Origin: Leptobrachium leishanense
Taxonomy: Eukaryota > Chordata > Amphibia > Anura > Megophryidae
DNA: 64,000 nucleotides
NCBI GenBank assembly: GCA_009667805.1
Contig: CM019070.1
Location: forward strand, 54,793,735 to 54,857,734
Reading direction: 5' to 3'
Shown here piece after piece: positions 56,497-64,000 of the stretch. The notes below the pieces were generated by a model. The model saw only the letters and a list, made by a program, of their open reading frames with translations, made no database searches and had not been told where the DNA came from. How positions within the stretch are numbered: position 1 is the first letter of the stretch; every line of letters begins with the position of its first letter. A program made the position numbers and the translations under genes.

Positions 56497-57408
56497 GAGT
56501 AGAATTCCTATTGACAAGTGCAACTTTTTGCACTATTTGCTACTGTTTCTTTACACCATTAGTCAAGTCGTACTGAGAAGAGCAACCTGGCGATTACAGC
56601 CAAGTGGCACTTGTATATGGAAACTCAGCGCTTTAGTAAATGGTGATTAAAATTTCTATAGCCCCAAAAAAATTATTATAGGGTTATTTATTAGTTTTAG
56701 AACTACATTAACACATAAACACATATATAAATATATGTACAGTCTGTATACACACTCACACATATTCTAGTAGGATGTATATAATATAAAGCTTTTATGT
56801 CCCAGCAGGAATAAATAATGATTTCTTTTACTTTCCACCAAACCAGTCATGTAATATACTTTGATTACCTTATAATGCTTAGCTGAGCTCATCCAAAAGA
56901 ATATTACTGCCTTATGTTCAAGATTTAAGTTATCGCTCTCAGGTGTTCTTATCCGCTTTGCTTTTTCTAAAATCTACACGGTAATCAGGAGTAAATTAAT
57001 ATTTTTACTCCTGTTTAATTACATGGATTCCCCAGAGGATGAGAAATATATATGTAAATCTTGATGCCAGTAATCCCCATGTGGGCTGCACTTGTACATT
57101 GTACTAATGTGATTAAACATACCTTTTCTACATCCAATAATGTGCCTGACTTTTAAAGCAGTACTGTTCTAGAATCAATCGTTGCGTTACACCATCTATT
57201 TGATTATTTTACTTCTGCAGTTTCGCAAAGTAACTTTACCGCTATTATACACCTGCAATTAATAAAATCTATCATCAAGTTCCAGTGACAGTGAAAGACG
57301 TCTGGCTGACTTTTGCAGAAACACACACTATACAAAGATAAAATATTTAAAATGTAGGATAACAACTCCATGTTCAAAATAAATGTAACTGGCAAAATAG
57401 ATTCATTA
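56497..57408. other. Single-copy AT-rich DNA, no gene seen
   Basis: No gene, no repeat end. Confidence 0.45.
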
Positions 57409-57720
57409 GGGGCTTATTCACTAACCTCCAAATTGCACCGAACACCATTCGGTGTAATTTTGGGGCACTTCATCTATTCACACCGCTGTCATTTCACCAA
57501 ATACTGGCGTGCTGACAGCGAAATATGGTGCAATGTACCGCAATTCGACGACACCAAAATTGTCCCATTGGAAACTATCAATTTGTCTATTTACAGACTG
57601 CTGAATTGCACCAAAATTTCTGCAAATGCCTTGATTTTCGGTGTTTCAATTCAACAGGTTTAAACAGGCGAATTCCATAGGATTCAATGTAAAAACGTAA
57701 TATTTTTTCTTTAAAAAAAT
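57409..57720 (+). mobile_element. Left part of a GGGGCTTATTC element
   Basis: Starts AGGGGCTTATTCACTAACCT and contains GAACACCATTCGGTGTAATT (a hairpin), CGAATTCCATAGGATTCAAT and other phrases of the GGGGTTATTC family. Its right end is not found before 57900. Confidence 0.55.
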
Positions 57721-57914
57721 GTAACCCCTAGGCCCCCTTAATCCAGCAGATACCGGATTAGCTGTTGTTCCAGACATCACTTCCTCAGTCTTGTTTCCGG
57801 TCACAACAGAAAAAAATGCACAACCACCTATATCTGGAGCGCTGGGTAGGTGCCTTAGTGAATGCTGCTAATAGATTAATGTGTTGACTGAGTCAATCCC
57901 CAAAACACACCATC
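57721..57914. other. Spacer, no gene seen
   Basis: Nothing recognised. Confidence 0.35.
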
Positions 57915-57917
57915 TAA

Positions 57918-58343
57918 GGCTGGGGTCAGACGAACGCAGTGCGAACGCGCGTGCAGCAGCACTTTATTACGGCCGTAGTAGCAGCAAATGACGGCCAATG
58001 ATGGCCAATATACGAAGTACGGCCGCACGAAAGTTCGGCCGTGCAACGCAAGCGGCAAACAAATGCATTTTTTTGAGAACGTGATACCGCTAGTACTGAC
58101 GTACAGAGTGTGCTGCGTCCGCTAGCGGCGTGTGTGCGTGATTAGGAGACGTCAGACGCTGCTCATGTCCGGCCAACATAACGTCCAGACACAAAAAGGG
58201 TTTTATTGATGATCTGTACAAAATCACGGACGAAAATGCGCATCGTATGACCGCTATCGCGTATGCGTGAAAAAAATACGTCCATTCGTTCGAACGCACT
58301 TTTTCACGGACGACGTGAAAAATGCGTTCGTCTGACCCTAGCC
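57918..58343 (-). mobile_element. Harbinger-like MITE, copy 3 (426 bp)
   Basis: Ends GGCTGGGGTCAGACGAACG and, inverted, GGCTAGGGTCAGACGAACG. TAA at 57915-57917 and 58344-58346. Its interior matches the copy at 62183-62575 in opposite orientation (shared CTGGACGTTATGTTGGC, TCAGTACTAGCGGT and TTTGCTGCTAC on the minus strand). Confidence 0.93.
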
Positions 58344-58348
58344 TAAAG

Positions 58349-58530
58349 CAGTGGTTCCCAAACCTGTCCTCGGGACCCTCAACCAGGCCAGATTTTGCAG
58401 ATTATCTTGGGGAAAAGCAGACTGAATCCTGCAATCACTGAGCAGCAAATCAAATCACCTGTGCTGTGCTTCAGCCATCTGTCAAACCTGGCGAGGCGGA
58501 GGGTCCTCAGGACAGGTTTGGGAAACACTG
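58349..58530. mobile_element. hAT MITE with CAGTGGTTCCCAAACCTG ends (182 bp)
   Basis: CAGTGGTTCCCAAACCTGTC on the left and, inverted, CAGTGTTTCCCAAACCTGTC on the right. Flanks GCCTAAAG (58341-58348) and AGCTAAAG (58531-58538) are a slightly decayed 8-bp duplication. It inserted at the very edge of the Harbinger-like MITE and duplicated its last bases. Confidence 0.88.
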
Positions 58531-58538
58531 AGCTAAAG

Positions 58539-59185
58539 GATACAATTGGGAGGAAAAAAACACACTCTAAAGAGCAAACTGGTACCTATAAGGTAGGATA
58601 GTTGTCTATCTAAAAACAGAACAGTGGGTGTTATTGATCTCACTTTGTTGAAAATTTCTTGAAACAGGATTGCATATATCACATATATGGTGATATATAT
58701 AAAAGACAGCTAAAGCCTATAATAAATGTTGCATAGAAGTAGTCCAAAGTGTGCATAGCACCATATATAGTGGTGAAGGGTACTCGGTGATGTATTTTCT
58801 GAGCAGGTGAACCTTTAACTCTTGTAGGCATAATTGTCCACGTTTGGGTGTCTTTGGGATCCATTTATCTCAAAAAGAGCAGAAAACAAAATATAGTGCA
58901 GTATTGCCCAGATAGTTAAAGCCAGTGAGTCAAAAATAAACATATGGTATCCAACTCACAATGGTGGAGCCCTTCTGTTGGCTTTGTAGGTAGCGTCGTA
59001 TGTCAGTTTATTAAGGAGTGACACGTCCTCTATTCTGGGTAGTCTATTTCGATGGCCCTCCGGGAGAAATGGTGACAGAGACAATCTCATAGTGCAGTAT
59101 GTTAATGCATCCTCTGTTGGACTGTACAGTCCACAAAATGTAAATTCCTGCTCACCTGGTTTAGAATCCTGGTAACCGGCTCTAG
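58539..59185. other. Single-copy DNA, no gene seen
   Basis: No supportable feature beyond AT-rich dyads (ATATATCACATATATGGTGATATAT at about 58673-58697). Confidence 0.35.
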
Positions 59186-59425
59186 TATGAAGCACTTTTC
59201 CCGCACGGGCGTGGGGGGTGCCTGAATAGATGTCATCGCGCTGGCGCAATGACATCTATTGGTGCCTGCTGGGGTCCGGGAGGCTGGGCTGACATCAAAG
59301 ATGTCAGCCCGCACCAGGGGGGCACAGCGATCGGCTGGAATCCGGACGATCGCTGGTTGCAAAGGGAGGACGCGCTCAGCGCATACTCCGCAGCCTCTGC
59401 TTCCTGCGGCTGGACGCGTCAGTGA
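59186..59425 (+). mobile_element. Hairpin-chain TTAA element, internal fragment (copy D)
   Basis: Contains TAGATGTCATCGCG / CGCAATGACATCTA (about 59228-59260), GGCTGACATCAAAGATGTCA (59287-59306), CGATCGGCTGG...CGATCGCTGG, and AGGACGCGCTCAGCGCATAC: the same hairpins in the same order as copies B and C. Both termini are missing. Confidence 0.85.
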
Positions 59426-59673
59426 ACAACCTCTCATGGAGAAATTGTTAAATATTGTTAGCTGAACTATAAAATGTATGCATGTGTAAAAAAGCATTTA
59501 AATAAAGTTTCAAATAATATAGAATGTCTGTTTTGCATTAATAGATTCATTTAAAATTGGGTGTTGTAGATTAGCTACTGTCAGACTACAATGCCCTTAG
59601 CTCTCTTGCAGCGCTAAAATTGCAGTTTAGCAATGGCAAAGTGGAGAATGGAATTTTACCGTAAATATATATA
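59426..59673. other. Single-copy DNA, no gene seen
   Basis: Nothing recognised. Confidence 0.35.
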
Positions 59674-59674
59674 G

Positions 59675-61011
59675 TGATACGCTGAAGGGAATGATCTGGG
59701 ATGATGTGTATATTCCCCCTATGTTTCTAAGGGAGTGTTAGGATAGCTAAGCCCAGGAGGGCAGTGTGTGTTGGTTGTTATTTTTCTCTTGCTGCAGGTT
59801 TCTCCCACCTGCTGGTAATCAGGTTAATGTATGTTTCCGGCATGGGGGGAAACACAGAGACAGAGAGCAAGGTGAGCTCTGAGGCTGGCAGCGTGTAAAA
59901 GTACAGAAAGGTACGGAGCAGAAAACCAAATAAGGTTGTCGTTTGCACTCCCAAAACTAGAGAGGGACCAATATTTTGAGTTAGTTAGAGCTCGGATGAG
60001 CCAGGTTTTTATTTACTGTTATATTTTGTTTAATTGATAAATGCTGCTTCAATAAATCACGCAATTCATAAAGATACTCAGGGTTATTCAAAGAGATCCG
60101 AATTGCTGGCGAAAGCGTACGGTTACCTTTCATGGCCATTCGGCTATCCAGAGAGCAGGCAGTTCGCCAAATGTTGGCGAATTGCCTGCACATACGGTGC
60201 CTGTTCGGTGCCTGTTCGAGGGCAGTGAAATCCCCATAGCTTTGTCTATTCAGAGAACAAAAACCAGCAGTGAAAAGTTCCCGAAATGCCCTGCCATTCG
60301 GTTGCTTCATTCGACAGGTTTATTCATTCGAATCCCATAGGCTTCATTGTTAAAAATATTCCCGTTTTAATTCAATATCTAATAAATCTTTTATTATAAT
60401 ATTCTGCAGTAAAAAGTCTCTTTATTTATAAATTTTGTAAGATCTGTTAAGCATTTTACGGGATTCTTTTGCATAAAATTTTTTTCCATTTTTTTTTATC
60501 GTTTTTTCTTTTTTCTGTAACAGTCCTTTTTATTATCATTCATTGGACCTCACATGTAAATTTCAGACATTTTCGCTCAGTAGTTTCTTTGCAAACAGCG
60601 TTTCACTTTTCAAACATTCAAGCGTACTGTTTGTTTGTTTTTTAACTCCATTTGTCCGCGGTGTCGTGTTTGCCGGCGGCTGCTCTGCGCTCTGATCGGC
60701 TCCTGCTCGGGTTTCTCCGGCGTCTTCGGCGGGGTTAATCCAGATGTTTTTGCAGATTTCAGTGAGCGTTCGGTCGGTTTTGCGGTGAGTGTTCGGCAGG
60801 TTTTCGGCGACTTTTCCTTGCATTATGACAGCCCTGTGGTGCTTGCTGAATACACCGCAGGGTCGCCGAAATGGGATCACCGAATTGAAGAGAACGAAAA
60901 GTCACTGAACGTGCGGTGACTTTTCGATTCTCTTTGAATAACCCTGACTGTCTCTGATGTGATTGCCCTAGAGGACCGTGCTGTAGTGCCCTGTGACGGT
61001 GCTGGATCACA
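59675..61011 (+). mobile_element. Candidate LTR split by CAGGG copy 5
   Basis: Without the nested element, ~466 bp remain, close to the length of the two solo LTRs elsewhere. It starts about GTGATACGCTGAAGG, ends GGTGCTGGATCACA, and has an AATAAATCAC signal near 60052. A GGCAGTGTGTGTTGG...TAAAAGTACAG body is LTR-like. Flanking ATATA-type sequence is AT-rich, so the duplication is ambiguous. Family unknown. Confidence 0.4.
60079..60946 (+). mobile_element. CAGGG element, copy 5 (868 bp), nested
   Basis: Perfect 18-bp ends CAGGGTTATTCAAAGAGA and complement. Duplication ACT at 60076-60078 and 60947-60949. The left hairpin is degenerate here (a ~10-bp deletion), while the GTCACTGAACGTGCGGTGAC stem at the right survives. 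Confidence 0.93.
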
Positions 61012-62113
61012 ATATATCATTTTACTGTCACTGCCTTTTCGTTTGCGGACAAAAAGGAGTTAATGGAATTTTAGCTCACCCGTCACCTTTTTGATGTAGC
61101 AAGACGCCTGAACTACAACTCCCATAAACCATCAGTATCATGATATTGTAACTATAATTGAAAACACTACACTATAAACAACTGAGGTTTTGCAGAAATT
61201 AAAATTCTGCAAGCAGGATGCTCAACGTTCAGTAGAGAAGGCCTGATTTTATAGGGAAAATGTATACACTTTGAACAATTTAAAAAATAACCAATTAATT
61301 CTACATAATATATATATATATAAATATATATGGATCACATCTCCCGTTAAGGGACTAGACGTCTCCTTAATAAAAGATTAAAAAGTAAATAAAGGTATTA
61401 TGTTAACGAGGATCATATTTTATTTGTGTTTTTCTCTTGCGCTTATTAACCGGAATGAAAAACATCGACGTATGCTAAATGTGACAGCGTTATTTCATCT
61501 CTCATTAGATCCTGTCATAACTGAGTGCTAAGTAGAAGAAAGGAAAAAGAGAGGGGCTAATAGACCAGAGAAACCTATTCATGTTTTATTCTGTTACAAT
61601 AATAAGGCGTGCTAAAATATTAATATTGGTGCATTTAAAAAGCTGTGGCTCAGAAACAGACTGTCGGGCGAGCTTGATTTATACAGCACCGAAATTATGC
61701 CTCAACAAAAAAAAAATATGAAATAAAACCTTATTTATTAGTAAGACCAAACCTTTAAAGCCTTAGAAATGACTTTGGAGATCAAATTGTGTGCTCAGCC
61801 TAACCAATACGCGCATCGACATTAGATTTAGAAAACCTAGTCCTTCAAGGCTGCTAAATTTGTTGTAAAGGGATGTGCATTTTGCTTTATAGAGCCTTAG
61901 AAATAGATGGAGTGTCAGGACGACGTCTAATCACATGCTGCCCTCTAGTGAATAATAAGAGAATTCATTTTAGCATGGCCATCTGCGTAAACCTCTTCCA
62001 GGCTTGACATACCGGGCTCTTTGCTTCACTGCACGGCGTCTACTATTCCAGCAAGGGCTGATGGGTTGCAAACGGCCATTAGAAATAAATATTCCATATT
62101 AAGACGAGCAAAG
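61012..62113. other. Single-copy DNA, candidate regulatory desert
   Basis: No gene. 61108-61160 (AACTACAACTCCCATAAACC) recalls an old DNA-transposon end. 61400-62060 is repeat-free. Confidence 0.3.
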
Positions 62114-62116
62114 TAC

Positions 62117-63311
62117 GGGCTAAATTACAATCTTCACGCAAATGTTTGCGCCGGCGCAAAAAAACATTACCGCGAGAGGTAAGGCTAGGGTCAAACCAAC
62201 GCATTATTCGCAGCGACCGTCAAAAAGTGTGTCCAAACGCATTGACGTATTTTTTCATGGAATGCGCGAAAACGGTCAGACGACGCGCATTTGCGTGGGC
62301 GATTTTTTTACGGATCGTCAATAAAACACTGTTTGCGTCTGGACGTTATGTTGGCTGGACATTAGCAGCGTCTGACATCAGCGCACTCAGCGCACTCTGT
62401 ACATCAGTACTAGCGGTTCTGCGTTCTCGAAAAAATGCATTCATTTTCCACTTGCGTTGCGCGGCTGGACTTTCGTGCGGCCGTACTTGATATATTGTCC
62501 GTCATTTGCTGCTACTGCGGCCGTGATTAAGTGCGCCTAAACGCACGTTAAAAATGCGTTAGTCTGACCCCAGCCTAAAACCATTTCCGCCTAATCCCGT
62601 AATACATAGTCATAGTCAGCGCAACAACCGCGCGCAATCGTCTACCACGGGTGAACCTGCGAGAGCGCTCTGTACTGCGCGCGTCCTATACTTAACGTTG
62701 GGAGCGCAAATGCGAATGTGCACTGGTACGAGGATGGTATTACAATCTATTCGTGGTAATTTTTTATTTTTTTTAAGAAAAGATTTTACCAGGAAGGATA
62801 CATTGAGATTTCTCTCGTTTTCAAGTACTGCATAGCCTTTGCGCGCATAATTTAAGCAACTGCAAAAAGCTGGTGGTAACGGCATATCTGAACAACCTGC
62901 CTAACCCCAAAAAAAAAACCAGTCCTTAAAAAGGAATACAGCAACAATATAATGGATGATGGCAGGTGTGTGTGTCTTATTACTGGAGCATATGTGCTCA
63001 CTTTGCATCATAAACGCAGGACCCGTCTCCGATGCCTCTGTCAGACGCAAATCAGTTGCGTTTGATAGTTGTGTCTCTTCATTTTGATTGGCTGAATGGG
63101 TGCAAAAAACTGGGCGCACAAAGATTTTTGAGCGAGACGGCACTGCGCCTGCATTTGTGCGCGTACTGTTCGCGCGCGCAATTGATCGGTGGAAGAAAAA
63201 AGCCGCGAGGATTGTAATTTCAGCAGCGATTTGCGCGCGCAAAAGTTTAACGCTTGGTGCAAAAACCTTTGCTTTGCGCGAGGCTTTTGCGCGAAGATTG
63301 TAATATAGCCC
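62117..63311. mobile_element. GGGCTA-ended element (1195 bp) with nested Harbinger-like MITE
   Basis: Left end GGGCTAAATTACAATCTTCA; right end, inverted, GGGCTATATTACAATCTTCG. The match runs ~26 bp with two differences. The 3-bp duplication TAC sits at 62114-62116 and 63312-63314. Both subterminal regions are rich in GCGC/TTTGCGCG words (left GTTTGCGCCGGCGCAAA; right TTTGCGCGCGCAAAAG). Interior frames are short and unrecognised. Superfamily unresolved. Confidence 0.8.
62183..62575 (+). mobile_element. Harbinger-like MITE, copy 4 (393 bp), nested
   Basis: Ends GGCTAGGGTCAAACCAACG and, inverted, GGCTGGGGTCAGACTAACG. TAA at 62180-62182 and 62576-62578. It lies inside the GGCTA-type element at 62117-63311 and is therefore younger. 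Confidence 0.93.
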
Positions 63312-63314
63312 TAC

Positions 63315-63740
63315 ATTGTTTTTGAATGGGAGGGGCCTATTGCATTGTCTTAGCCGACATTAAAGTCGCCAGTTTAAGATGACTCGCCGGACAGGTAATA
63401 AGTTGGATTCGGGAATCTGACAGGCAGAGATGATTGATCCAAAATTTTTTGCCCAAGGTACACAATAAAAACACGTTCATTCCATTAGTGGAGTCGCTGT
63501 TGAAATACGCAATGCTGGATCAAGTTGTCCTGCCCTCATAAGCGTAATATTGATCATTGGCTACACTGAATATGTCATTGAGATTTAGTAAATAGCTACG
63601 GTTGTTGTGAAGCAGGAAAAAAGGTTGGAGAGTGTTTTGGAATCAGTTTATAGCCAAACTGTTTAAAAGTGTGTGTTTTACCTAACTTTCCCCTCACTGC
63701 CAAGATTAGCATTGTATGGCACTCATTTATTATTATATTT
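63315..63740. other. Single-copy DNA, no gene seen
   Basis: Nothing recognised. Confidence 0.35.
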
Positions 63741-63784
63741 ATATGTCAGACAGACTTATATTAGATAGATCCATAGATTACAGA

Positions 63785-64000
63785 TACTTTAAGGATGGAC
63801 GGACGGATAGATGGATAGATAGACAGACAGACAGACAGACAGATAGATAGATAGATATTACAGGTAGATAGACAGACAGACAGATAGATAGATAGATATT
63901 ACAGATACATAGACAGACAGATAGATAGATAGATATTACAGGTAGATAGACAGACAGACAGATAGATAGATAGATATTACAGATACATAGACAGACAGAT
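63785..64000. repeat. Compound GATA/GACA microsatellite with ~39-bp higher order
   Basis: Blocks of (GATA)n and (GACA)n are separated by TATTACAGGTAGATAG and TATTACAGATACATAG in alternation, about every 39-40 bp, giving a ~78-bp super-unit. The array continues off the right edge. Confidence 0.95.

Overview
This window looks like intergenic DNA from a large vertebrate genome, most likely an anuran amphibian. The clade call is inference. It rests on the repeat families: L2/CR1-type LINE tails ending in a 'TATAAAGCGCCAGCATATTC'-like motif, hAT ends reading AGGGATGCACCGATACC, AAAGGGACACT-type termini, TTAA-target foldback elements and a Ngaro (DIRS-order) retrotransposon. I found no host protein-coding exon, rRNA or tRNA gene that I can support. 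Nearly all open frames are accidental translations of tandem repeats or transposons.

Layout. 1-2.05 kb: a 382-bp tandem repeat running into the right end of a TTAA element. 2.7-15.8 kb: single-copy DNA with two copies of a short TTAA element, a complete 1.24-kb 'hairpin-chain' TTAA element (7095-8332), a hAT fragment, a palindromic Tc1/mariner MITE and a diverged hairpin-chain relative. 16.4-20.2 kb: a 0.9-kb CAGGG-ended element, then a 2.2-kb minisatellite of 24-bp units with a 720-bp higher-order duplication. 20.2-22.3 kb: AT-rich single-copy DNA that may include conserved non-coding sequence. 22.3-32.2 kb: dense nested transposons, including a 182-bp foldback MITE split by a CAGGG element and a 1.26-kb hAT element built of giant palindromes plus a minisatellite. 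32.2-46 kb: possible regulatory desert interspersed with three-level nested insertions, a solo LTR, a hAT element with a perfect 8-bp duplication, a Harbinger-like MITE and a decayed Tc1 transposase. 46.4-51.2 kb: an L2 LINE remnant flanking a second minisatellite and a broken Ngaro element with RT, RNase H, tyrosine recombinase and SGNH hydrolase segments. 51.8-64 kb: more of the same families, another solo LTR, a third hairpin-chain copy, two Harbinger-like MITEs, a 1.2-kb GGGCTA-ended element and a GATA/GACA array.

The most interesting signal is architectural. At least three unrelated kinds of non-autonomous DNA transposon (TTAA-target, 3-bp-target CAGGG and 8-bp-target hAT) are built as chains of consecutive palindromes. 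In the TTAA family (7095-8332, 34285-35499, 55249-56374, fragments elsewhere) thirteen hairpins fill about 660 bp almost without gaps. Several substitutions between copies have changed both arms together so that pairing is kept, and at least three of these are not explained by CpG decay.
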